Of a stretch of 43,614 nt of DNA, positions 17,069 to 26,509 are shown in pieces. Source of the stretch: Xanthomonas cissicola (lineage in GTDB: Bacteria > Pseudomonadota > Gammaproteobacteria > Xanthomonadales > Xanthomonadaceae); the NCBI RefSeq assembly GCF_008801575.1, contig NZ_VZPL01000038.1:1-43614 (forward strand). The letters run 5' to 3'. A program made the position numbers and the translations under genes. The notes beneath the pieces are model-generated. The model was not told where the DNA came from, made no database searches, and saw only the letters and a program-made list of their open reading frames with translations. Every line of letters begins with the position of its first letter. The first letter of the stretch is position 1.

Positions 17069-18392
17069 GTCCAGAGCCGATCCGTTACGCCAGCGCCCGG
17101 TGGTGATCGCCACCCTTGGCACGCATGGGGACGTGCGCCCGATCATTGCGCTGGCGCTTGGCCTGCAGCGGCGTGGGTATCCGGCGCGGGTGCTGACCAG
17201 CTCCAACTTCGAGACGTTGATCCGTGCCCACGGGCTGGAATTCTTCCCGCTCAGCGGCGATCTCCAGAAGCTGTTGCAAGACCATCCGGATGTTGCCGAG
17301 ATGCGCGGCGCCCCTGGCATCTTGCGCAAGAAGTTGCTGGAGTGGGCGCGCGATTGGCCCGCACAGGGCCGCGCGGCGTGTGCCGACGCCGGCTTGATCC
17401 TGGGTGTGGGCAGTGCCAGTTTTCTCGTCCATAGCCTGGGCGAGGCGTATGGGGTGCCGGTGGCGTTTGCGCAGTTGCAGCCGCTCACCGAGTCGCGCCA
17501 CCTGCCGTTGATGCTGATGCCCAACCTGCGTTTGCCGGGAAGTGTCAGCGTGGCATTGCATCGCCTGATGCGCTTTGTCGGCTGGCAGCTGATGCGGCCG
17601 GCCCTCAACAATATCGTGCGTCCGGCATTGGGGCTGCCGGGGTATCCGTGGAGCGGTCCGGATCGCAGCGGGCTACGCGTGATCTACGGCTATAGCGCGC
17701 ACGTGTGTCCGCGTCCGCCGGACTGGCCGGAAAGCGCGCAGGTGTGCGGCTCCTGGCAGCTGCCACCGTCGCAGTGGCAACCGCCAGCCGCGCTGCAGGC
17801 GTTTTTGCAGGCCGGGCCGCCGCCGCTGTATATCGGCTTCGGCAGCATGACCAGTAGCGCCGTCGCGCAGCTCACTGCCACGGTCAAGGCAGCGGTGCGA
17901 TTGACCGGGCAGCGCGCGTTGCTGGCCAGCGGCTGGGGCGGTCTAGGGGCGGGGGACACCGCTGCCGCCGATGACACCGAGCGCTTCTTCCATCTGGAAC
18001 AGGCACCGCACGATTGGCTGTTCCCGCGTGTGTCGGTGGCCGTGCATCACGGTGGTGCCGGCACCAGCGGTGCGGCGTTGGCGGCGGGGATTCCCTCGGT
18101 GGTGCTGCCCTTTGGCTACGACCAGTCGTTCTGGGCGCATTGCCTGGCCCAGCGTGGCGTTGCGCCGCCAGCGCTGGCGCGTGCCGGGCTGCAGCCAGAA
18201 GCCCTGGCCGCTGCCATCCAGCAGGCGAGCACGCCGGCCATGCTTGCGGCCGCGCGCGCACTCGGTCAACGGATTGGCGAGGAAGACGGTGTCCGCACTG
18301 CGGTCGATCAACTGGAAGCCTGGCAACTGCTTGAACCGACGGCAGTGGCGCCCGCGGCGGCCGCTCGCACCGAGCAGCACGCCATCGCATAA
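17061..18392 (+). CDS. GT1-family glycosyltransferase (UGT/MGT type)
   Basis: A 443-residue GT-B enzyme. The N-terminal domain opens with VVIATLGTHGDVRPIIALA, the acceptor-side pattern seen in sterol glucosyltransferases, RhlB-like rhamnosyltransferases and macrolide/vancomycin glycosyltransferases. The C-terminal donor-binding domain has LYIGFGSM and HHGGAGTSGAALAAGIP (HHGGAGT at 329-335), followed by PFGYDQSFWA. It should transfer an NDP-sugar to a small lipophilic or peptide acceptor. Its ATG lies inside the last codons of the NRPS gene (8-base overlap), so translation is probably coupled and the acceptor is likely the NRPS product. The sugar donor cannot be predicted from sequence. Confidence 0.88.
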   Translation: MPESRADPLRQRPVVIATLGTHGDVRPIIALALGLQRRGYPARVLTSSNFETLIRAHGLEFFPLSGDLQKLLQDHPDVAEMRGAPGILRKKLLEWARDWPAQGRAACADAGLILGVGSASFLVHSLGEAYGVPVAFAQLQPLTESRHLPLMLMPNLRLPGSVSVALHRLMRFVGWQLMRPALNNIVRPALGLPGYPWSGPDRSGLRVIYGYSAHVCPRPPDWPESAQVCGSWQLPPSQWQPPAALQAFLQAGPPPLYIGFGSMTSSAVAQLTATVKAAVRLTGQRALLASGWGGLGAGDTAAADDTERFFHLEQAPHDWLFPRVSVAVHHGGAGTSGAALAAGIPSVVLPFGYDQSFWAHCLAQRGVAPPALARAGLQPEALAAAIQQASTPAMLAAARALGQRIGEEDGVRTAVDQLEAWQLLEPTAVAPAAAARTEQHAIA

Positions 18393-18528
18393 GCATGGGG
18401 TGCTGCGCATCCGCCGCAGCAGTTGATGCGCGCACGGCAGCGCGGTACGGCAGCGCGTGGTTGGCAGCGACGCACTGCGCGCTGCCGGCATGCGGCACAA
18501 TCGGGCTCCCTCGGTTGATCTCGCCCGC

Positions 18529-19656
18529 ATGCGCTATCCCGCTTTGGACCTGTTGCGTGGCATCGCCATCGTCTGGGTGATGCTGTTCCATTCGTTCGTG
18601 GTCGGCGGGTTGGGGAAGGACTGGGAATGGCTGTCGCGCTACGGCTGGATGGGGGTGGACCTGTTCTTCGTGCTGAGCGGCTTTTTGATCGACACCCAGG
18701 TGCTGACCCCGCTGTCGCGCGGCAAGCCATTGGACTTCACCGATTTCTACCTGCGCCGCGCATTCCGCATCCTGCCGGCGTTTTTGGTGGTCTTGGCGAT
18801 CTACATGGCATGGCCGGGTTTTCGCGAATCGCCTGGGCTGGCGCCATGGTGGATGTTTCTCACCTTCACCTTGAATCTGTTCATCGACTACGGCGAGCAG
18901 GCCGCGTTCTCGCATGCATGGTCGCTCTGCGTGGAAGAGCATTTCTATCTGGTGTTTCCGTTGCTGGCGACGTTGTTGTTGCGGCGTCCATCGGCCGCGC
19001 GCGTGGTCGCGGTGTGCGTGGCGGTGGTGGTCGCCGGCATCGCGTTGCGCACCAGCGTGTGGCTGCACAACGCGGCGCTGGATCAGCTCGGCGGCGGCCA
19101 GCAGCGCAACTGGTTTGTCGAAGATCTCTATTACCCCACCTGGAACCGGCTGGACGGCTTGCTGGCCGGTGTCGTGCTGGCAATGGTGAAGGTCTTCCGC
19201 CCCCGCACATGGCAATGGCTGCAGCAGCGCGGCAACACCTGGGCGCTGGCCGGGGTGGCCACGCTGGCACTGGCGATGTGGTTGTTCCGCGAGCGAACCG
19301 GCCTGCTGGGCAACGCAGTGGGCTGGCCGGTGCTTTCGCTGGGGCTAGCCTTGCTGGTCTTGGCAGGCACCGCGACCGACAGCGCACTGGGCCGCCGACG
19401 CGTGCCGGGCGCTGCCTGGTTGGCCGCCATTTCCTACAGCATGTATCTGACCCATAAGGCGATGTTCCATGTCACCCAGGGGTGGTTCGATGCCACGCTG
19501 GAGGGTCGTGGCGTCCTGGCCTTTGCAGTGTATGGCGTGGTGGCGCTGGCGGCGGGTGCGCTGCTGCATTACGTGGTGGAGCGTCCGTTCCTGCAGCTGC
19601 GCGGCGCGCTGCTGCGGCGGCGCGCAGCCGTGCGCCGCGATGCAGAACGTGCGTGA
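18529..19656 (+). CDS. Membrane acyltransferase of the acyltransferase-3 (OatA/NodX) family
   Basis: A 375-residue polytopic membrane protein with about ten hydrophobic segments. The N-terminus PALDLLRGIAIVWVMLFH has the R-X10-H pattern (Arg10, His21) considered catalytic in this family. Further family marks are DLFFVLSGFLI, FYLRRAFRILPAF, SHAWSLCVEEHFYLVFP and the late YSMYLTHKA. Such proteins move acetyl or other acyl groups onto sugars of lipids, antibiotics or polysaccharides at the membrane. Start 18529 (MRYPALDLL) fits family N-termini; ATG 18490 would add 13 residues and is possible. A 136-base gap separates it from the glycosyltransferase. The shared strand and terminator make it the likely third gene of the NRPS operon, decorating the product. 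Confidence 0.85.
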   Translation: MRYPALDLLRGIAIVWVMLFHSFVVGGLGKDWEWLSRYGWMGVDLFFVLSGFLIDTQVLTPLSRGKPLDFTDFYLRRAFRILPAFLVVLAIYMAWPGFRESPGLAPWWMFLTFTLNLFIDYGEQAAFSHAWSLCVEEHFYLVFPLLATLLLRRPSAARVVAVCVAVVVAGIALRTSVWLHNAALDQLGGGQQRNWFVEDLYYPTWNRLDGLLAGVVLAMVKVFRPRTWQWLQQRGNTWALAGVATLALAMWLFRERTGLLGNAVGWPVLSLGLALLVLAGTATDSALGRRRVPGAAWLAAISYSMYLTHKAMFHVTQGWFDATLEGRGVLAFAVYGVVALAAGALLHYVVERPFLQLRGALLRRRAAVRRDAERA

Positions 19657-19693
19657 TGCGATCTGCAGTCATCCATCGCACGGGCGGGAGTTG

Positions 19694-19721
19694 AAAAAAA
19701 GCCGCGCAATGCGCGGCTTTT
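19694..19721. terminator. Bidirectional intrinsic terminator after the NRPS cluster
   Basis: An A run (19694-19700) is followed by GCCGCGC, loop AAT, GCGCGGC (19701-19717) and TTTT. The perfect seven-base GC stem, extended by A-T pairs and flanked by A on one side and T on the other, can work in both directions. It lies between the acyltransferase gene and the convergent SDR gene. Confidence 0.9.
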
Positions 19722-19810
19722 CGATACTCGGTAGGGCTACGCGGCGCAGCGGGATGTATGGCTGGCGCACTGCGCGCGCACCGCCCCAGCCCTGGCTTCA
19801 GTGCAACGCC

Positions 19811-21137
<1,327 letters not shown>

Positions 21138-21143
21138 GGGCGT

Positions 21144-22028
21144 TTACTGCGCCTTGATCGCGATGGCGGACAGGCCACTGCCGGTGAGCTTCTGCTTGGC
21201 CTCGGCAAGCTCGCTGGCGCTGCCGTAGGGCCCCATGCGCACGCGATAGACCGTCTTGCCGCTGATGTCGGCCGATTCCACGCGTGCGGCCAGGCCCATC
21301 ATCGCCAGCTTGGCCTTGGTGGATTCGGCATCGCCGGAGGCGCCGAACGAGCCGGCCTGCAGGATGTAGCGAGTGTTGTCGGCGACCGCCGGCGCAGCAG
21401 CCGTCGGCGCTGTTGCAGCGGCGGCAGTTGCGACGGGCTTGGGCGCGGCGGCGGCCGGCGCGGTGAGTGCGGCGGTGCTGGCCGGAGCCGGCGTGGCGGC
21501 CGGGCGTGCAGGGGCGGTTTCCGGCAGCGGCTTGGGTACGCTGGCGGTGGTTTCCTTCAACGGCGTCGGGACGCTGGTGGTCGGTGTGGCGGCAGCCACA
21601 CTGGCGCCGGGTGCGGGGGGCACTGGTTTGCCTTCCAGCGCCGCACGCGCACGCGCGGCCTCTTCGGCGCGCGCGCTGGCCGCCAGTTCGGCATCGGACA
21701 TCTGCACTTCCTTGCCGGGCAGCAAGGTGTAGAAATCGTACTGGGTCTGCGCATCGCCGGGTTTGGCCTGCGGCTTGGGCGGCTGTGCACTGGGCTTGGG
21801 CAGTTCGGCCGGCGTGTCCACGTCGGCATCGGCCACCGGCTCGGGCTGCGCATCCGGATTGGCACGCGGGCCCACGCGCAGGAAACCGTCGCCGTCCTTC
21901 TTGAACAGGTTGGGTGCGGCCAGAAAGATCACTGCCGCAATCGCGGCGCCAGCCACCAGCCACACCCAACCGGGGGTGCCATTGCTGGTGTTGCGCCGGG
22001 CCTGACTCTTACCGCGTCGTGCTGCCAT
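21144..22028 (-). CDS. SPOR-domain membrane protein (FtsN-like)
   Basis: A 294-residue bitopic protein. It has a basic cytoplasmic N-terminus (MAARRGKSQARR), one membrane span (WVWLVAGAAIAAVIFLAAP, about 21-39) and the motif YDFYTLLPGKEVQ near residues 98-110, which is typical of FtsN/SPOR proteins. A long Ala/Pro/Thr-rich periplasmic linker leads to a C-terminal SPOR domain (about 220-294: YILQAGSFGASGDAESTKAKL and YRVRMGPYGSASELAEAKQKL). SPOR domains bind denuded glycan strands at the septum, and FtsN activates septal peptidoglycan synthesis. Location directly downstream of argS is the arrangement common for ftsN-like genes in Gammaproteobacteria. The symbol is left open because low-complexity linkers make orthology hard to judge. 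Confidence 0.9.
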   Translation of the reverse strand: MAARRGKSQARRNTSNGTPGWVWLVAGAAIAAVIFLAAPNLFKKDGDGFLRVGPRANPDAQPEPVADADVDTPAELPKPSAQPPKPQAKPGDAQTQYDFYTLLPGKEVQMSDAELAASARAEEAARARAALEGKPVPPAPGASVAAATPTTSVPTPLKETTASVPKPLPETAPARPAATPAPASTAALTAPAAAAPKPVATAAAATAPTAAAPAVADNTRYILQAGSFGASGDAESTKAKLAMMGLAARVESADISGKTVYRVRMGPYGSASELAEAKQKLTGSGLSAIAIKAQ

Positions 22029-22207
22029 CTACCACTTCTCCGAATCGTGTCGTTGCGGGCCCGCTGGCCCGACTTGCTGTGGCAATGCGCGCCGCTGCGC
22101 TGATTGCCCGGTGAGCGCCATCAGCGCCCGAGGTGGCAGGCCGGCGCCTACCGCAGTGCCATGCGCTACGCTGCTGCCTGCGATGGCGCCCGGGAGCTAC
22201 CGCCTGT

Positions 22208-23896
22208 TTACATCTTCTCCGGAGCGCTGACGCCGAGCAGTTCCAGGCCATTGGCCAGCACCTGTTGGGTGGCGACCGCCAGGGTGAGCTTGGCGTCGCG
22301 CTCGGCGGCAGCGTCCACCAGCACCTTGCTGTTGTGATACCACGTGTGGAAGGCGTGCGCCAATTCACGCAGGTATTGCGCGATCTGGTACGGCTCCAAC
22401 GCCTGACCGGCGATTTCCACCACTTCCGGGTAACGCGACAGCTCCAGCATCACCGCCAGCGAGTGTTCGTCGTCCAGGCATGCGAGCTCGGCCAGACCAT
22501 GGGCCTGGTCGTACTTGTAGCCCTTTTCCTGCGCCTGGCGCAGCACGCTGCATACCCGCGCATGGGCGTACTGCACGTAGAACACCGGGTTGTCGTTGCT
22601 CTGCGCCCGCGCCAGGTCGATATCGAAGGTCAGCTGCGAATCGGGCTTGCGCGCGATCAGGAACCAGCGCACCGCATCGGCGCTGGTTTCTTCGATGAGG
22701 TCGCGCAGGGTGACGTAGCTGCCGGCACGCTTGGACAGTTTCACTTCTTCGCCGCCGCGCATCACCGTGACCATCTGGTGCAGCACGTATTCCGGCCAGC
22801 CCTGCGGGATGCCCAGCTCCATCGCCTGCAGGCCGGCGCGCACGCGCGTCAGCGAGCCGTGGTGGTCGGCGCCAAGTTCGGTGATGGCGCGTTCGTAGCC
22901 GCGTTGCCACTTGGTCAGGTGATAGGCCACGTCCGGCACGAAATAGGTGTAGGTGCCGTCGGACTTGCGCATGACGCGGTCCTTGTCGTCGCCGAAGTCG
23001 GTGGACTTCAGCCACAGCGCGCCGCCTTCCTCGTAGGTGTGGCCGGAGGCGATCAGCTTCTGCACCGCTTCTTCGACCTTGCCGTCCTTGTACAGCGAGC
23101 TTTCCAGGAAGTAGATGTCGAAATCGACCCGGAACGCAGCCAGGTCGTGGTTCTGCTCATTACGCAGGTACGCCACCGCGAAGCGGCGGATCGATTCGAG
23201 ATCGGCCGGATCCTTGGTGCCGGTGACCAGATGGCCTTCCAGATCGACGGTGTCGCCGGCCAGGTAGGCATTGGCCACATCGGCGATGTAGTCGCCGCGG
23301 TAGCCGTTTTCCGGCCAGCCGTCGCTGTCGGGGGTGAGCCCCTGCGCACGTGCCTGTACCGACAGCGCCAGGTTCTCGATCTGCACGCCGGCATCGTTGT
23401 AGTAGAACTCGCGCTTGACGTTCCAGCCGTTGGCATCGAGCACGCGCGCCAGGCTGTCGCCGATCGCCGCGGCACGGCCGTGGCCGACATGCAGCGGGCC
23501 GGTCGGGTTGGCCGAGACGTATTCCACGCCCACCGAACGGCCGTTGCCGGCCAGGCCGCGCCCGTAGTCGTGGCCTTGCTTGATCACATGCGCCACTTCG
23601 CGCTGATACGCGGTGGGGGCCAGGTGGAAATTGATGAAGCCCGGACCGGCGATTTCCACCTTGGCCACGTCGTCGCTGGCCGGCAGGGCCGCCAGCAGCG
23701 CCTGCGCCAGTGCGCGCGGATTGCTGCGCGCAGCCTTGGCCAGCAGCATCGCGGCGTTGGTGGCGAAGTCGCCGTGCTCGCGGGTCTTGGGTCGCTCGAC
23801 CACAAAATCCGGCGGCAGGGTGTCGGCGGGCAGGGTGCCATTGGCGCGCAAGGCTTCAATGCCTTGGCCGATCAGTGCGCGGAGTAGGGCTTTCAC
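22208..23896 (-). CDS. argS: Arginyl-tRNA synthetase
   Basis: A 562-residue class I synthetase. It contains the HIGH-type motif as HVGH at 136-139 within [13 protein letters not shown], and a KMSKS-like loop as VKLSKRAG. The N-terminal additional domain ([14 protein letters not shown]) and a C-terminal DALR anticodon-binding domain are present, ending [10 protein letters not shown]. It charges tRNA-Arg. The start is taken as GTG at 23896 ([11 protein letters not shown]), which gives the family N-terminus. The upstream open frame begins with a TTG and encodes an unlikely leader ([13 protein letters not shown]). Upstream and on the same strand is radC. Confidence 0.96.
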   Translation of the reverse strand: MKALLRALIGQGIEALRANGTLPADTLPPDFVVERPKTREHGDFATNAAMLLAKAARSNPRALAQALLAALPASDDVAKVEIAGPGFINFHLAPTAYQREVAHVIKQGHDYGRGLAGNGRSVGVEYVSANPTGPLHVGHGRAAAIGDSLARVLDANGWNVKREFYYNDAGVQIENLALSVQARAQGLTPDSDGWPENGYRGDYIADVANAYLAGDTVDLEGHLVTGTKDPADLESIRRFAVAYLRNEQNHDLAAFRVDFDIYFLESSLYKDGKVEEAVQKLIASGHTYEEGGALWLKSTDFGDDKDRVMRKSDGTYTYFVPDVAYHLTKWQRGYERAITELGADHHGSLTRVRAGLQAMELGIPQGWPEYVLHQMVTVMRGGEEVKLSKRAGSYVTLRDLIEETSADAVRWFLIARKPDSQLTFDIDLARAQSNDNPVFYVQYAHARVCSVLRQAQEKGYKYDQAHGLAELACLDDEHSLAVMLELSRYPEVVEIAGQALEPYQIAQYLRELAHAFHTWYHNSKVLVDAAAERDAKLTLAVATQQVLANGLELLGVSAPEKM

Positions 23897-23983
23897 GTGG
23901 GATCTGCTTGGAACCAAACCAGCGATTTTACCCGACCGCGTGCCGCAGGGTCCGAGCAATGGTTCAGGTCAGCGCACCACTGC

Positions 23984-24661
23984 TCATTCCAGCCAGCCGC
24001 GTTCGGCGAACGACACCGGCCGACCGTCGCCGATGACGAAATGGTCCAGCAGGCGGATGTCCACCAGCTCCAGACTGTCAAGCAGGCGCTTGGTGACCGC
24101 GCGGTCGGCCTCGGAGGGCTCCGGATTACCCGACGGGTGGTTGTGCCCGACGATCACCGCCGCCGCGTTGTGCAGCAGCGCCCGCCGGACCACTTCGCGC
24201 GGGTGGATGTCGGCCCCGTCGATGGTGCCGGTGAACAGTTCTTCGAAGGCGATGGCGCGGTGGCGGTTGTCCAGGAACAGCACCGCGAACACTTCATAGG
24301 CCCGCGCGCGTAGCCGCTGCGAGAAGTAGCGGCCCACGCTGGGCGGGTCGCTGAGGGCCTCCCCGCGCTCCAGCGCGCTCATCAGGTGCCGCTGGGCCAG
24401 TTCCATCGCGGCGGCGAGCTTGCAGGCCGAGGCCGGGCCCAGCCCGGGCAGGCGCGTCAGCGCCTTGGCCGGGCGGTCCAGCAACAGACGCAGCGGGCCG
24501 TGCCGATGCAGCAGATCGCGCGCGGTCTGCACCGCATCCTGGCCGCGCAAGCCGGAGCCGACGAGGATCGCCAGCAGCTCGGCATCGGACAAGGCAGTGG
24601 CCCCGCGCGCCAGAAGTTTCTCGCGCGGGCGTTCGTGGGTGGGCCAGTCGTGTATGTGCAT
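23984..24661 (-). CDS. radC: RadC-family JAB domain protein
   Basis: A 225-residue protein with the RadC arrangement. An N-terminal helix-hairpin-helix part ([21 protein letters not shown]) precedes the C-terminal JAMM/MPN+ domain with metal ligands His173, His175 and Asp186 in [15 protein letters not shown]. The family was once thought to act in DNA repair, but the E. coli assignment was withdrawn and the molecular function remains unsettled. The start [16 protein letters not shown] matches family N-termini; an 18-residue upstream extension is possible but less likely. It is divergent from coaBC with 96 bases between starts, a conserved pairing in proteobacteria. Confidence 0.93.
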   Translation of the reverse strand: MHIHDWPTHERPREKLLARGATALSDAELLAILVGSGLRGQDAVQTARDLLHRHGPLRLLLDRPAKALTRLPGLGPASACKLAAAMELAQRHLMSALERGEALSDPPSVGRYFSQRLRARAYEVFAVLFLDNRHRAIAFEELFTGTIDGADIHPREVVRRALLHNAAAVIVGHNHPSGNPEPSEADRAVTKRLLDSLELVDIRLLDHFVIGDGRPVSFAERGWLE

Positions 24662-24757
24662 ATGGCGAGATTGCCGGTGCTCATCGCCGACGCCCATCAG
24701 GCCAAGCAGAGGCATCGGCTAATCTAGTTGTCCTTGTAACCGTAGGACGACCCCGAC

Positions 24758-26032
24758 GTGATCGGCTCCACTCAGGCCCGCCCCCTGGACGGACAGCGTT
24801 TGCTGCTGTGCGTCGGCGGAGGCATCGCCGCTTACAAATCGCTCGAACTGGTCCGTCGCCTGCGCGACGCCGGTGCGCAGGTGCAGGTCGCCATGACCGG
24901 CGGTGCGCAGCAATTCATCACCCCGCTCAGCTTCCAGGCATTGTCCGGGCAGCCCACCCGCACCACGCTGTGGGACAGCGCCGCCGAGCAGGCGATGGGC
25001 CACATCGAACTGGCGCGTTGGGCCGATCGGGTGATCGTCGCCCCGGCGACCGCCGACCTGCTGGCGCGTCTGGCGCATGGTCTGGCCGACGATCTGGTCA
25101 CCACGCTGTGCCTGGCCACGACCGCGCCGCTGACCGTGGCGCCGGCCATGAACCACCGCATGTGGCTGCATCCTGCCACCCAGGCCAACATCGCCACCCT
25201 GCGCGCGCGCGGGGTGACGGTGGTGGGCCCTGACGACGGCCCGCTGGCCGAGGGCGAATCCGGACCCGGGCGGCTGGCCGAACCGGCGGCGATCATTGCT
25301 GCGCTGGCCGGTGGCGCGGCGGCCGCCAGCACTGCCTCGGAGGGCGCCAGGAGCGTCGCCGCGCCCGTCTTCATCCCCAGCAGCGCGCAGTTGGAGGGCC
25401 TGCGCATCGTGATCAGCGCCGGCCCCACCTTCGAAGACCTGGACCCGGTGCGCTACGTCGGCAACCGCAGCAGCGGCAAGATGGGTTATGCCCTGGCCGC
25501 CGCAGCTGCCAGGCAAGGCGCTGATGTGGTGCTGGTCAGCGGGCCGGTGCATCAAACCACCCCGGATGGCGTGCAGCGCATCGACGTGCGCTCGGCCGCG
25601 CAGATGCGCGACGCGGTGCTGGGTGCATTCCCGGCCGACATCTACATCGGCGCTGCCGCCGTGGCCGACTACACCCCCAAGCGGGTGGTGTCGCAGAAGA
25701 TCAAGAAGACCGGCGAAACGTTGACCCTGGAACTGGTGCGGACCCCGGACATCCTGTCCGAGGTCGCCGCGCAGACCGGCGCGCTGAAACTGGTGGTCGG
25801 TTTTGCTGCCGAAACGCACGATGTGGAGCATTACGCCCGTGGCAAGCTGGCGGCCAAGCGCCTGGACCTGATCATCGCCAACCAGGTAGGGATCGAAGGC
25901 GGCGGATTCGAAAGCGACAACAACGCAGCCACGGCCTATTGGCAGGGCGGCGAGCGCGTGTTTCCCAGCAGCAGCAAGACCGAATTGGCAGACCAACTGC
26001 TGGCCCTGATCGCGGAGAGATTGCAGGCATGA
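24758..26032 (+). CDS. coaBC: Bifunctional phosphopantothenoylcysteine decarboxylase / phosphopantothenate-cysteine ligase
   Basis: A 424-residue fusion enzyme of coenzyme A synthesis. The CoaC flavoprotein half (about 1-190) has [15 protein letters not shown], the catalytic-His region [18 protein letters not shown], and the substrate-clamp PAMNHRMW. The CoaB half (about 215-424) has [24 protein letters not shown], and the [18 protein letters not shown] segment with the reactive Lys. Translation most likely begins at GTG 24758, with AGGA about ten bases upstream. The stop overlaps the dut start (ATGA), so the two are translationally coupled. The operon coaBC-dut-(algC-type mutase) is the usual order in this group. 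Confidence 0.96.
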   Translation: MIGSTQARPLDGQRLLLCVGGGIAAYKSLELVRRLRDAGAQVQVAMTGGAQQFITPLSFQALSGQPTRTTLWDSAAEQAMGHIELARWADRVIVAPATADLLARLAHGLADDLVTTLCLATTAPLTVAPAMNHRMWLHPATQANIATLRARGVTVVGPDDGPLAEGESGPGRLAEPAAIIAALAGGAAAASTASEGARSVAAPVFIPSSAQLEGLRIVISAGPTFEDLDPVRYVGNRSSGKMGYALAAAAARQGADVVLVSGPVHQTTPDGVQRIDVRSAAQMRDAVLGAFPADIYIGAAAVADYTPKRVVSQKIKKTGETLTLELVRTPDILSEVAAQTGALKLVVGFAAETHDVEHYARGKLAAKRLDLIIANQVGIEGGGFESDNNAATAYWQGGERVFPSSSKTELADQLLALIAERLQA

Positions 26033-26496
26033 GCCCCCCAACCCAGTCCTTGCAGGTGAAGTTGCTCGACCCGCGCTTCGGCGATCTGTGGCCGCTGCCG
26101 GCCTATGCCACCGAATCCAGTGCAGGCATGGACCTGCGCGCCGCGCTGGAGGCGCCGATGACGCTGCAGCCGGGCGATGCGGCCTTGATCCCCAGCGGTA
26201 TCGCGATCTATCTGGCCGACCCACAACTGTGCGCCGTGATCCTGCCGCGCTCGGGCTTGGGCCATCGCCACGGCATCGTGCTCGGCAATGGCACCGGTTT
26301 GATCGATGCCGATTACCAGGGACCGCTGCTGATCAGCACCTGGAATCGCGGTCGCGAGGCCTTCACCATCGAGCCCGGCGATCGCATCGCGCAGTTGGTG
26401 ATCCTGCCGATCGTGCGTATGGGCTTGCAAGTGGTGGATACTTTCGTCGACAGCGCGCGGGGAGCGGGTGGATTCGGCCACACCGGCGTGCGCTGA
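26029..26496 (+). CDS. dut: Deoxyuridine 5'-triphosphate nucleotidohydrolase (dUTPase)
   Basis: A 155-residue trimeric dUTPase with all five motifs in order: [26 protein letters not shown] (uracil-specific beta-hairpin with catalytic Asp), the helix-preceding RIAQLV, and the C-terminal [11 protein letters not shown]-loop-like tail. It hydrolyses dUTP to dUMP and pyrophosphate, limiting uracil in DNA and supplying dUMP for thymidylate. Its ATG overlaps the coaBC stop. The next gene starts 13 bases after its stop, so the three genes form one unit. Confidence 0.97.
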   Translation: MSPPTQSLQVKLLDPRFGDLWPLPAYATESSAGMDLRAALEAPMTLQPGDAALIPSGIAIYLADPQLCAVILPRSGLGHRHGIVLGNGTGLIDADYQGPLLISTWNRGREAFTIEPGDRIAQLVILPIVRMGLQVVDTFVDSARGAGGFGHTGVR

Positions 26497-26509
26497 CAGG
26501 GGAAATTAC

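Noticed and set aside
23886..23904. TTTCACGTG at the argS start as a possible parS site for the nearby ParAB
   Set aside because: Only about 11 of 16 positions match the parS palindrome and the outer halves do not mirror each other; no full parS was seen elsewhere in the window.
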